The notes below the pieces were generated by a model. It was not told the DNA's origin, did not search any database, and worked only from the letters and a program-made list of their open reading frames with translations. The translations under genes were made by a program, and so were the position numbers. A stretch of DNA of 64,000 nt from Mesorhizobium sp. M9A.F.Ca.ET.002.03.1.2 (GTDB lineage Bacteria > Pseudomonadota > Alphaproteobacteria > Rhizobiales > Rhizobiaceae), in the NCBI RefSeq assembly GCF_003952365.1, contig NZ_CP034443.1, positions 861,001-925,000 of the forward strand. The letters are read 5' to 3'. Of the stretch, positions 34,301 through 41,804 are shown in pieces. The number at the start of each line of letters is the position of its first letter. The first letter of the stretch is position 1.

Positions 34301-35234
34301 GTATCGCGTCAGAGCTTTTGCTTGCTAGGGCTTCTATGATGGCGCCCGGTCGCGGGTTGGTCTCACCTGCAAGATCGCAGTAGATGACGTTCTCGGCGCT
34401 GGGTACAGGCTGTGCCGTCTGTACCCGCTTGTCGAAAATCGCCTGAACTAGCCGCGTTTTTCCGACACCAGAAAGGCCAACGATTCTTATTGAACCCGGC
34501 CGTTGAAGGTCGAACCGGATCAAATCAAGAGCACCTGGAACGTCTCTTCCTTGTTCGGCACCTGGAACAAAAACCCTCACCCGGTCATCAACAAGATACT
34601 CCGCATTTACGTCATGTTCCTTATATGCCCACGCACCATAGGGACTCCAACCGACGAGAGGTTCCCCCAGAACATTTCTGACCCAGGTTACGACGGCAGG
34701 ATACTTTTCGACCCAATCAGCTAAGCGCCTCAAACAATAGAAGTCGGTAGAAAAGGACGACCCAAATCCTAGCGCCGCCAAAGTGTCCTTGATCTTCGAT
34801 GTTCTCTCTAACAAAGCGCTGTCTGAGCAATCGTCGCGTGTGGAAACGATGATGTAGGCGCCATCTTCCTTTGCAAGCTCGCCATATATATCTCGGGGCT
34901 TTCCAGTCGGAGCAACCTCGTCCGAAATCTTGGATGGAGGAAATGCCTCAGCCTTCACTTGAAACGCCGCACTCGGTTTGGGAATGAAATCGAGACCCCT
35001 TTGATTGCCGATTAATTTAACGCGAACATCTACCCCGCCATCCTTTGCGCGCTGATCCCCACCCCACGTAACGGCTGATTCCGGCAGCCCAAGGGTTCTG
35101 CATTCTGCCTTGCAGAGGCGAGCAACGAGTTCACGAGCTTGCTCATCGTTAAGTCTCTTGAGAAAAGCCTTTTTGACCTGAAATATTTCCTGCACAGGCG
35201 TCGCGCCCCTACTGCGACCGGAAGAGTCGCTCAT
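31359..35234 (-). CDS. Large STAND-like NTPase with predicted Mrr-like nuclease domain (candidate defence protein)
   Basis: A 1,291-residue protein. Residues about 20-200 form a restriction-endonuclease-like domain: WGGDQRAKDGGVDV (57-70, with Asp69) and FQVKAE (91-96, a Q-x-K motif as in Mrr-type enzymes). A P-loop GLSGVGKT lies at 253-260 and a Walker B-like ILVVDNC at 311-317. About 900 mostly helical residues follow, of the kind that forms the sensor part of STAND proteins. This nuclease-NTPase-sensor order is that of Avs-like anti-phage proteins, but no family assignment was possible. Base composition is visibly AT-richer than the neighbours, with codons such as AAT, TTT and AGA common. 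It stands alone beside tRNA-Glu; no integrase is visible. Confidence 0.7.
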   Translation of the reverse strand: MSDSSGRSRGATPVQEIFQVKKAFLKRLNDEQARELVARLCKAECRTLGLPESAVTWGGDQRAKDGGVDVRVKLIGNQRGLDFIPKPSAAFQVKAEAFPPSKISDEVAPTGKPRDIYGELAKEDGAYIIVSTRDDCSDSALLERTSKIKDTLAALGFGSSFSTDFYCLRRLADWVEKYPAVVTWVRNVLGEPLVGWSPYGAWAYKEHDVNAEYLVDDRVRVFVPGAEQGRDVPGALDLIRFDLQRPGSIRIVGLSGVGKTRLVQAIFDKRVQTAQPVPSAENVIYCDLAGETNPRPGAIIEALASKSSDAILVVDNCSAAEHARLTERALMRGRKLKLITIEYDIRDDVPERTSAFRLEGSSKDIIFQLLKRHYPILSVADAERIAEYSDGNARVAFALAETAENAGDFARLRNHDLFARLFHQKRPEDDGLLRSAEVASLLFSFDGEDNSSGSEVAVLAAIADCSVPTFIRHMAELSRRGLLQKRGVWRAVLPHAIANQLATSALDNMNTPALVQTLFVAATPRVARSFSKRLGYLHDCRQAVDIARAVLSENGQLGDIRANDEFQSQMFANFTSLCPKCALASIERAQADPEFVSSDNFERTDIIRLVRAIAYDSEFFEKTAELLVAFSVVEPQGYNRDPATDALVSLFYILYSGTQAPLEERLKVARVLLHSSEVKKRQLGFKILSAGLKTSQFMFHYSPEFGSRHRDYGWSPTSEGESTAWFMAWLDLALDVLHSGDEASLRVRSVLGETFRGLWGIVPLQDRLMELADQLTMTESWPEGWLATKRILRRDSEKQRKTSLAKLRRLERALRPKDLLSEIRARVLARGAFVDDSIGVGRSSNSASSIYQQARDHAEKLGEAAATDDVVLKATVPELLRSNSSDKTYSFGRGVGKAIDDPLKLMNQIRAQIANSENDQISTISIRGIIAGWNEADPKAVGDFLDTALEDEIWSRWFVELQVQGSMDDRAFDRLLSAIADGKSPVWQFRYLAGGRATDPFSAEQVGKLVRAINDQEKDGCFVAFDLLSMVIHCASEKDENYRNDLLHVCMEFLRITDWNLANSENGGMDYDVDVVLRFVLSHTNSESEVGDILDSIVVSRRNKKRYSSFDGAKLLRPFFEFFPTMALNAVYRPDDEGSYSLAYEMVADPSSEEQDSAVAMVPLENLIEWCNISPSDRFPYAASTCKLFDVADDQNRAISISRTVVELLRSAPNKQAVVSEVVPRLVPSSWSGSRASIIEERLPLLRSLNPADDQEIERAVDAADARLRELIDAERRREMVEERADSESFE

Positions 35235-35374
35235 ATCAAACTATCCAGATAGCACTATTCACGGCTCGAAGTCCTCCGAGGAGGTCGATCACAACTGCCG
35301 TCGCGCACAATAAATTCGGTCCGCTGAATGTGCGCCTCTTTGCTTACAGATTGGCTAAGTGCTTGTAGGAAGCT

Positions 35375-35449
35375 TGGTACGCCCAAGGGGAATCGAACCC
35401 CTGTTCCCGCCGTGAGAGGGCGGTGTCCTGACCGCTAGACGATGGGCGC
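35375..35449 (-). tRNA. tRNA-Glu (CTC)
   Basis: The minus strand folds as a full cloverleaf: acceptor GCGCCCA/TGGGCGT, anticodon stem CCGCC/GGCGG around loop CTCTCAC (anticodon CTC), and T-arm CAGGGGTTCGATTCCCCTT. The discriminator A is followed by an encoded CCA. Its 3' end faces the large STAND-like gene. Confidence 0.95.
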
Positions 35450-35539
35450 GTTCAAGAACCGGCGATATAGGCTGACGGCCGGGAAAAAGCAACCGGGCTT
35501 CGGACAGTCGATGACGGCGGGAAAATTTCCGTCACAAGT

Positions 35540-35947
35540 CTATCGTTTTGGCTCGATCAGGTCCCAGAGATTTCCATGGAGATCGGCGAAAACCGCCACA
35601 GTGCCATAGGGCTCGTGGCGTGGCGCCTCGCGGAACTCGACGCCCTTTTCGAGCATTGCCGCGTGGTCGCGGGCAAAATCATCGGTTTCAAGAAACAAAA
35701 AGACGCGGCCGCCGGTCTGGTTGCCGATGCGGCCTGCTTGCACCTCATCCGACGCTTCGGCCAGCAGCAGCCGCGCGCCTTGTCTGTTCGCCGGCGCCAC
35801 CGTGACCCAGCGCTTGCCGCCGCCAAGATCGACATCCTCGGTGAGGACGAAGCCCAGCTTGCCGACATACCAGGAGATCGCCTCGTCATAATTTCTGACG
35901 ACGACCGCGACGGTGGCTATACGGCGGCCTTCCGCGAATCCGGTCAT
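35540..35947 (-). CDS. VOC-family protein
   Basis: A 135-residue single-domain VOC protein: IATVAVVVRNYDEAISWYVGKLGF at the start, a middle GGRVFLFLETDDF, and the end FADLHGNLWDLIEP. The last Glu (LIEP) is a typical metal ligand, while the first-strand His is replaced (VAVVV), so catalysis is doubtful. It may be a binding or resistance protein. Function is not determined. It is followed downstream (lower coordinates) by the tRNA. Confidence 0.75.
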   Translation of the reverse strand: MTGFAEGRRIATVAVVVRNYDEAISWYVGKLGFVLTEDVDLGGGKRWVTVAPANRQGARLLLAEASDEVQAGRIGNQTGGRVFLFLETDDFARDHAAMLEKGVEFREAPRHEPYGTVAVFADLHGNLWDLIEPKR

Positions 35948-35977
35948 TTGTTGCGGCCCCGATTTATTGCTGCGAAG

Positions 35978-36358
35978 TCATTTGTTCCGAATTGCGAAGC
36001 GCCCGACGATACGGCGCTCGGTGATGTCGTAGACAAAGATCGCGCGGCTGCCGTCGGCAAGCTCGGCATCGATGGACACGCGGTTGCCGGACAGCGACTG
36101 GCTCACGACCTTGGCGCCGATCGGCAGCACGATGTCGCCGGTCAGCGGCTCGCCTGATGGCACCTGTATGTCGCCGGCAAGTGATGGGTTGGCAGGCGGC
36201 GGCGCGGTGCGCGTTTTGTAGACAAGGGCTGCGATCACCACCATAAGGGCGAGGAACAGCAGGCCCAGATTGATGGCGACGAAGCGGACAAGCTTCCTGC
36301 GCACCTTTTCGACTTCGGGGTCGAGCGGCTTTTCCTCGTCTTCATCGGCAACAGCCAT
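35978..36358 (-). CDS. DUF6476-like membrane-anchored protein
   Basis: A 126-residue protein. A charged N-terminus is followed by one membrane helix (about residues 28-50), then an extracytoplasmic part with short beta-like strands (GDIVLPIGAKVVSQSLSGNRVSIDAEL and IFVYDITERRIVGRFAI). I recall this family being conserved next to the RluA-type synthase in rhizobia, here divergent with only 26 bases between the start codons. No function is known. Confidence 0.65.
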   Translation of the reverse strand: MAVADEDEEKPLDPEVEKVRRKLVRFVAINLGLLFLALMVVIAALVYKTRTAPPPANPSLAGDIQVPSGEPLTGDIVLPIGAKVVSQSLSGNRVSIDAELADGSRAIFVYDITERRIVGRFAIRNK

Positions 36359-36384
36359 GGCAAAACATTCCGGAACTTTTTTCG

Positions 36385-37440
36385 ATGAGCGCTCATAACG
36401 AAGAGGCCCCCATATTGATAGAGGATGGATTGGCGGAGGGTGGATCGCTCATGCTGGAAGCGGGTCCCGATGCGGCCGGCCAGCGCCTAGACCAATGGCT
36501 GGCCGGCAAGCTCGGTCCGGACATGTCGCGCAGCCGGGTGCAGATGCTGATCAGGCAGGGCGCCGTCAAGGTCGGCGGCCAGCTGGTCAACGAGACCAAG
36601 CGCAAGATGACGGCCGGTGAGCGCGTGTCGGTCGACATGCCGGAGCCGGAGCCGGCGGAGCCGCAAGGCGAGAACATCCCGCTCGAAGTCCTCTATGAGG
36701 ACAATGAATTGATCGTCATCAACAAGCCGCCGGGGCTTGTCGTTCATCCCGGCGCCGGCAACTGGACCGGCACGCTGGTCAACGCGCTGATCCACCATTG
36801 CGGCGACAGTCTTTCCGGCATCGGCGGTGTGCGGCGGCCGGGCATCGTCCATCGCCTGGACAAGGAGACCAGCGGTGTCATGGTCGTCGCCAAGACCGAC
36901 CGCGCCCACAAATCACTGTCGGAGGCCTTTGCCGACCATGGCCTGACCGGCGATCTCAAACGCGCCTATCTGGCCCTGGTCTGGGGCATACCGACGAGAC
37001 CGACAGGCACGGTCGACGAGCCGCTTGGCCGCGCCGCCGACCGCGTGCGCCGTGCCGTGGTGCCTCAGGGCCGCGACGATGCCCGCCACGCCGTCACCCA
37101 TTTCACCGTGATCGAGCGCTTTGGCGAGCAGCAAAAGGACTTTGCCACGGCCAGCCTGGTCGAATGCCGGCTCGAGACCGGCCGCACCCATCAGATCCGC
37201 GTCCACATGGCTCATATCGGCCACCCGGTCGTCGGCGACCCCGATTACGGCCAGGCCTTTCGCACCAAGGCGAACCGGCTGCCCGAGCCGCTGAAAGGCC
37301 TGACGAAGGCATTTCCGCGACAGGCACTGCATGCTCGCCTCCTTGAATTTCGGCATCCGACCACCCATCTAACGATGAGGTTCGAGGCAGCGATACCGAG
37401 TGATATGGAGGAACTCGTCGACGGCTTTCGCAAACTCTGA
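36385..37440 (+). CDS. RluA-family 23S rRNA pseudouridine synthase (RluD-like)
   Basis: A 351-residue enzyme that converts uridine to pseudouridine in large-subunit rRNA. The S4 RNA-binding domain covers about residues 30-100 (QRLDQWLAGKL, then RSRVQMLIRQGAVKVGG). The catalytic domain has the motif HRLDKETSGVMVVAKT near residue 155, with the nucleophilic Asp in RLD, and the later RTHQIRVHMAHIGHPVVGD. The S4 domain and length favour RluD over RluA or RluC. It lies directly upstream of rpoH on the same strand. Confidence 0.9.
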   Translation: MSAHNEEAPILIEDGLAEGGSLMLEAGPDAAGQRLDQWLAGKLGPDMSRSRVQMLIRQGAVKVGGQLVNETKRKMTAGERVSVDMPEPEPAEPQGENIPLEVLYEDNELIVINKPPGLVVHPGAGNWTGTLVNALIHHCGDSLSGIGGVRRPGIVHRLDKETSGVMVVAKTDRAHKSLSEAFADHGLTGDLKRAYLALVWGIPTRPTGTVDEPLGRAADRVRRAVVPQGRDDARHAVTHFTVIERFGEQQKDFATASLVECRLETGRTHQIRVHMAHIGHPVVGDPDYGQAFRTKANRLPEPLKGLTKAFPRQALHARLLEFRHPTTHLTMRFEAAIPSDMEELVDGFRKL

Positions 37441-37649
37441 ACCGCCTTCCATCCATTCAAAACCAGATCGGCAAAAACCTGACCGGCGTTGTTCACTTTG
37501 GCGTGACACACTGTTTCGTGTTGAACCAATGCTGTCCTTTCTGGTTTTGTTCCTATATAAACCGGTTGTCGCGGACGAGCCTTTTGGCGTTCGCGTCATA
37601 TGCCCGCCGCGTTTCGGGGGCACCACTCCAAGAGAGAGGGGGCGCTATC

Positions 37650-38561
37650 ATGGCCCAGTCATTACCCAGTATCGTTTCCGGCGAAGGCGGCCTCAGCCGC
37701 TACCTGGAAGAAATCCGCCGCTTTCCGATGCTTCAGCCGCAGGAAGAGTACATGCTCGCCAAGCGTTACGCCGAGCATGAGGACACCACGGCCGCGCACA
37801 AGCTCGTCACCAGCCACCTTCGGCTCGTCGCCAAGATCGCCATGGGCTATCGCGGCTACGGCCTGCCGATCGGCGAGGTGATCTCGGAAGGCAATGTCGG
37901 CCTGATGCAGGCCGTCAAGAAATTCGAACCGGAGCGCGGCTTCCGGCTCGCCACCTACGCCATGTGGTGGATCAAGGCCTCGATCCAGGAGTACATCCTG
38001 CGCTCGTGGAGCCTGGTCAAGATGGGCACGACCGCCAACCAGAAGCGCCTGTTCTTCAACCTGCGCAAGGTGAAGGGCAAGATCCAGGCGCTCGATGACG
38101 GCGACTTGAAGCCCGACCAGATCGCCGAGATCGCCACCCGGCTGAACGTCTCCGAAGCCGAAGTGGTGTCGATGAACCGCCGCCTGTCGGGCGATGCTTC
38201 GCTCAACGCACCGATCCGGGCGAGCGAAGGCGAGTCCGGCGAATGGCAGGACTGGCTGGTCGACGACCACGAAAGCCAGGAAGAGATGCTGATCGAGCAG
38301 GACGAGCTGGAAAACCGGCGCGGCATGCTGTCCGGCGCTCTTGCCGTGCTCAACGAGCGCGAGCGGCGCATCTTCGAGGCGCGCCGCCTGGCCGATGAGC
38401 CGCTGACGCTGGAAGAGCTGTCGGCCGAGTTCGACATCAGCCGCGAGCGCGTGCGCCAGATCGAGGTGCGCGCCTTCGAGAAGGTGCAGGACGCGGTCAA
38501 GGCCGCGGCCAAGCGCCAGATGCAGGCCCTGCGCACCATCGAGGCGCAGCCGGCGGCGTAA
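37650..38561 (+). CDS. rpoH: Heat-shock sigma factor RpoH
   Basis: A 303-residue sigma-32. Region 2 includes LRLVAKIAMGYRGYGLPIGEVISEGNVGLMQAV and YAMWWIKASIQEYILR. The RpoH box QKRLFFNLRK near residue 130 separates it from RpoD, and region 4 with the helix-turn-helix LEELSAEFDISRERVRQIEVRAFEKV is near 245-275. The ATG at 37650 follows an AGAGAGAGGGGG run; the frame upstream would add a hydrophobic leader not seen in RpoH. A clear terminator follows the gene. Rhizobia often have more than one rpoH, and which copy this is cannot be told. Confidence 0.95.
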   Translation: MAQSLPSIVSGEGGLSRYLEEIRRFPMLQPQEEYMLAKRYAEHEDTTAAHKLVTSHLRLVAKIAMGYRGYGLPIGEVISEGNVGLMQAVKKFEPERGFRLATYAMWWIKASIQEYILRSWSLVKMGTTANQKRLFFNLRKVKGKIQALDDGDLKPDQIAEIATRLNVSEAEVVSMNRRLSGDASLNAPIRASEGESGEWQDWLVDDHESQEEMLIEQDELENRRGMLSGALAVLNERERRIFEARRLADEPLTLEELSAEFDISRERVRQIEVRAFEKVQDAVKAAAKRQMQALRTIEAQPAA

Positions 38562-38580
38562 AGCCTTCCGGCAGAAACAA

Positions 38581-38617
38581 AAACGGCGGCGTCAGGAAAC
38601 TGGCGCCGCCGTTTTTT
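38581..38617 (+). terminator. Intrinsic terminator of rpoH
   Basis: AAACGGCGGCG pairs with CGCCGCCGTTT across a short loop and is followed by a run of T, starting 20 bases after the rpoH stop. Confidence 0.9.
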
Positions 38618-38636
38618 GCGGGCTCCACCAGCGTCG

Positions 38637-38813
38637 GCGCTGCCCCTCATCTGCCTGCCGGCATCTTCTCCCCGTAAACGGGGAGAAGGGGCTGGCCGCA
38701 AGCTTGGCGCCCCTTTCTACACCGCTGGGAGTTGGCGAAATCTTCGGCGAAAGCGTCTTTCTCCCCGTCACTATACGGGGAGAAATGTCCGGCAGGACAA
38801 TGAGGGGCGGCGC
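38637..38813. repeat. MITE/REP-like element with ~38-bp terminal inverted repeats
   Basis: The left end GCGCTGCCCCTCATCTGCCT... and the reverse complement of the right end (GCGCCGCCCCTCATTGTCCT...) agree over about 38 bases with a few mismatches, both ending in TTCTCCCCG. Inside are two further palindromes, TTCTCCCCGTAAACGGGGAGAA and a CCCCGTCACTATACGGGG copy. It has no coding capacity and lies between convergent genes. Confidence 0.75.
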
Positions 38814-38856
38814 TGACTTCTCGGAAGGCGTGGAGTGCCTTTCTGCTGACGATCCC

Positions 38857-39729
38857 TCAAAGGCAATCAAGCGGGAACTTCAGATACCTTCGCCCGTTGG
38901 ATTCCGGCTCCGGCAGGCGCCCGCCATTCATGTTGACCTGCAGCGCGTGCAGGATCAGCCTGGGCATCGGCAGCGTCCTGTCGCGCGCCTCGCGCAACGC
39001 CACGAAATCGGCCTCTGTCCGGCAGGCGGCAACATCGATGTTTTTGGATTTCTGTTCCGCGACCGTGCTCTCCCACAAGGGTTCGCGCCCTTCCGCCTGG
39101 TAGTCATGGCCGACGAAAAGACGGGTCTCGTCCGGTAGCGCGAGGATATTCTGGATCGAGCGCCAGAGCCGCGCGGCACTGCCGCCGGGAAAGTCCGCTC
39201 TCGCCGTGCCGCTGTCCGGCATGAACAGCGTATCGTGGACGAAGGCCGCATCGCCGATCACATAGGTGACCGAAGCCAGCGTATGGCCAGGCGAAAACAG
39301 CACCCTCGCCGGAATGTTGCCGACCGAAAAGCTCTCGCCATCGGCGAACAGCCTGTCCCATTGCGAACCGTCAGCGGGAAAATCCGGCCAGTTGTAGATC
39401 ACCTTCCATAATTTCTGGACGTCGACGACCTTCTCTCCGATCGCCGTGGGCGCTCCTGTCCTTTCGCTGAGATGGTGCGCCGCCGAGAAATGGTCGGCAT
39501 GGGGATGCGTGTCGAGGATCCACTCGACCTCGAACCCGCTTTCCCCGATGAAGGCCAGCACCGCGTCGGCATTTTTCGTTGCCGTTGCGCCGGACTTCTC
39601 GTCGAAATCAAGGATCGGGTCGATGATCGCGCATCGCCGCGTCTGCGGATCGGCAACCACATATTGGATGGACCCGCTCGGCGCGTCGTAAAAGCCTGTG
39701 ACCTGCGGCTTGACCGATGATGCGTCCAA
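38857..39729 (-). CDS. MBL-fold hydrolase, persulfide dioxygenase/Blh-like
   Basis: A protein of about 290 residues of the ETHE1/Blh-like metallo-beta-lactamase group. The motif THPHADH near residue 74 supplies the metal site, with a further His in SPGHT near 150 and GHDY near 212 completing it. Such enzymes oxidise persulfides in sulfide detoxification. No BigR-type repressor gene is next to it. There is no in-frame ATG at the start; a TTG at 39729 preceded by AGGAG at seven bases is preferred, with another TTG at 39744 as alternative. Confidence 0.8.
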   Translation of the reverse strand: MDASSVKPQVTGFYDAPSGSIQYVVADPQTRRCAIIDPILDFDEKSGATATKNADAVLAFIGESGFEVEWILDTHPHADHFSAAHHLSERTGAPTAIGEKVVDVQKLWKVIYNWPDFPADGSQWDRLFADGESFSVGNIPARVLFSPGHTLASVTYVIGDAAFVHDTLFMPDSGTARADFPGGSAARLWRSIQNILALPDETRLFVGHDYQAEGREPLWESTVAEQKSKNIDVAACRTEADFVALREARDRTLPMPRLILHALQVNMNGGRLPEPESNGRRYLKFPLDCL

Positions 39730-39882
39730 TCCCGGGCTCCTCAACTCGCATTGAGGCAGGAATGTTTTTCTCTGCCGTGACGAAAGAAGAGCATGATCGT
39801 CCGCTCATGCGGCACCGTCAAGCACCGCATGCTCGCGCAGGCACGAGAACCGAAAATTCTCCTATGTGACTGACCCTACCGG

Positions 39883-40542
39883 TCAGGCGGAGGGCTGCTT
39901 GGTCTTCCTGAGGTAGGGCAGGATCGTCTCGTAGGCGCCGAAACGCTTGATCGCATCCTCGTTGGAAACCGCGGCGGTGATGATGACATCCTCGCCCTGC
40001 TTCCAGTTCGCCGGCGTCGCCACCTGGTGCTTTGCGGTCAGTTGCATGGAATCGACCGCGCGCAGGATCTCATCGAAGTTGCGGCCGGTCGTCATCGGAT
40101 AGGTGAGAACCAGCTTGATCTTCTTGTCAGGGCCGATGACGTAAACCGAACGCACCGTCGCATTGTCGGCGGGCGTGCGGCCTTCCGAGGTTTCGCCGGC
40201 ACCGGCCGGCAGCATCTCGTAAAGCTTGGCGACCTTGAGGTCCTTGTCGCCGATCAGCGGATATTTCACCGAATGGCCGGTCGCCGTCTTGATGTCGTCC
40301 TGCCATTTGCCGTGGCTTTCGACCGGATCGACGGAAATGCCGATGATCTTGACGTTGCGCTTGTTGAACTCGCCTTCCAGCCCGGCCATCGTGCCGAGCT
40401 CGGTCGTGCAGACCGGCGTGAAATTCTTCGGATGGCTGAAAAGCACCGCCCAGCCGTCACCGATCCATTCGTGGAAGCTGATCGTCCCTTGCGTGGTTTC
40501 AGCCGTGAAATCCGGCGCGATATCATTGATACGAAGGCTCAT
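39883..40542 (-). CDS. 1-Cys peroxiredoxin (Prx6-type)
   Basis: A 219-residue peroxiredoxin that reduces peroxides. The peroxidatic Cys is in FTPVCTTELG near residue 45, after LFSHPKNFTP. No other cysteine is present in the protein, so there is no resolving Cys, as in the 1-Cys Prx6 subgroup. The extended C-terminal part (ANWKQGEDVIITAAVS onward) also fits Prx6. Its electron donor is unknown. It is monocistronic as far as visible. Confidence 0.92.
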   Translation of the reverse strand: MSLRINDIAPDFTAETTQGTISFHEWIGDGWAVLFSHPKNFTPVCTTELGTMAGLEGEFNKRNVKIIGISVDPVESHGKWQDDIKTATGHSVKYPLIGDKDLKVAKLYEMLPAGAGETSEGRTPADNATVRSVYVIGPDKKIKLVLTYPMTTGRNFDEILRAVDSMQLTAKHQVATPANWKQGEDVIITAAVSNEDAIKRFGAYETILPYLRKTKQPSA

Positions 40543-40882
40543 GGCGTGTCCCTACCCTTTGATTGCAGCCGGCATTGACCGGCGCTGCTTTTGCCTTTCT
40601 ACCACTCCGGCGTCATCCTTCAAACGCCTGTTGCCGCCGACGGTGGCGTCGGCCGCGAAATATTTTCGTTTCTTCTTGGCAAATGGAGCAGGAATTACGC
40701 CGCTATCGCATCGGCCTCAGAATTTTCGGAAAGCACTATGCGAAGAGTCCAAAGTGGGGGCACTACGGCGGCGAAGGCCAGAACGGAACGTTCTGTTCAG
40801 GTACGCCAGTACCGGAAAGCGCAGGAAGCCGCCGTTCGCAGGCCGGCTGAATCTCAACAGACCTTAATGAGATTGCGATCGC
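40543..40882. other. Intergenic region between zapA and the peroxiredoxin gene
   Basis: About 340 bases with no convincing gene. The right part holds the second copy of the 67-bp palindrome-bearing repeat (40780-40847). In other bacteria 6S RNA or a folate-cycle gene lies near zapA, but I could not recognise either here. Confidence 0.5.
40780..40847. repeat. Duplicated 67-bp sequence, copy 2
   Basis: It differs from copy 1 (15908-15974) at few positions and by one inserted base. The leading palindrome GAACGGAACGTTCTGTTC carries one mismatch. It lies 35 bases beyond the zapA stop. Confidence 0.7.
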
Positions 40883-41248
40883 TCAGGCCTTGTTCACCGC
40901 CAGCGTCGTCGCCAGATCCTCCATGCGCTGGGCGAGCGCGCCAAGCGCACTGGTCAGCACGGAATCGTTCTTGTCGGCCTTGGTCAGCGCGTCATCACGC
41001 GTCTTGCGCAGTGTCAGCACTTCACTTTCCATACCTTTGACGCGTTTTTGCAGTTCCGAAAGCTCGTCCATGACCATGATGCCGGCCATCACGGTCAGCC
41101 GCTGGTCGCCGATCTCGCCGAAGGAATCCTTCAGATGCGAGACATAGCGGTCGAAGCGCTCGGCAAGGTCGATCAGATGCTCTTCCTGGCCCTCGTCGCA
41201 AGCCATGCGATACTGCTTGCCGTCGATGGAAACCGTGACTTGTGCCAT
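40883..41248 (-). CDS. zapA: Cell division protein ZapA
   Basis: A 121-residue ZapA that binds FtsZ and bundles its filaments. The N-terminal domain starts VTVSIDGKQYRMAC and includes EEHLIDLAERFDRYVSHLK and RLTVMAGIMVMDEL; the C-terminal ~60 residues form a coiled coil. It follows the small coiled-coil gene at 41260 by 11 bases and is probably co-transcribed with it. Confidence 0.9.
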   Translation of the reverse strand: MAQVTVSIDGKQYRMACDEGQEEHLIDLAERFDRYVSHLKDSFGEIGDQRLTVMAGIMVMDELSELQKRVKGMESEVLTLRKTRDDALTKADKNDSVLTSALGALAQRMEDLATTLAVNKA

Positions 41249-41259
41249 TGGGCCAGCCC

Positions 41260-41532
41260 CTATCTGTCCAACACGGCGCGGATGGTTTCCATGGCGGTCA
41301 CCAGCCGGCGCGAGACTTCCTTGTTGGCGTCTTCCAGCCGTTCGGCGCGCGCTTCGGAATTGTCGAGTTCCTGCGCCAGCCGCGAGCGGTCGGCGTTCAT
41401 GCGCTGCACCTCCGCCTCGGCTTCGGTATAGTCCCGCTCGTGCTCGAGCTTGGCGGCGACGGCATTTTCCAGCCCATCGATGGCCTTACCCAGCCTGGCG
41501 ATGACTTCCCTGAGTGTCGTCTCCCCGGTCAT
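41260..41532 (-). CDS. DUF4164 coiled-coil protein
   Basis: A 90-residue, nearly fully helical protein with heptad repeats through its length (from TLREVIARLGKAIDGLENAV to LEDANKEVSRRLVTAMETI). DUF4164 proteins are regularly found in front of zapA in alphaproteobacteria, which points to a cell-division role, though none is proven. It is divergent from transketolase. Confidence 0.8.
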   Translation of the reverse strand: MTGETTLREVIARLGKAIDGLENAVAAKLEHERDYTEAEAEVQRMNADRSRLAQELDNSEARAERLEDANKEVSRRLVTAMETIRAVLDR

Positions 41533-41804
41533 GGCTTTCGTCCTGCGCCCTGCCCATCACCGAATCATCCACGTTCATAACGCGTTATTCGTGAAACATT
41601 ACGCGCCGTGTGAAGCCAACGTCAACAAAGCTCTCGCGACTGTCCCCTGCTAACGCTAATGTAGGGCCTTCAAGCCCGTTCAGGCGCCATCACAAGACCG
41701 GCAAAAGCGCGCCGGTTTATTGACTAAAAAGCCGCGCCTGCTATGTGTCGCGCACCCTTTTCAAGGGCTCTCCCAAGGCCCCAAACCCCCACACTGGAGG
41801 AAGC

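Noticed and set aside
31200..35380. att direct repeats around the STAND-like gene
   Set aside because: The tRNA-Glu 3' sequence was looked for near 31.1-31.4 kb and not found.
40543..40882. 6S RNA next to zapA
   Set aside because: The position would fit, but I could not find the long imperfect hairpin with a central bubble. A covariance-model search would decide.
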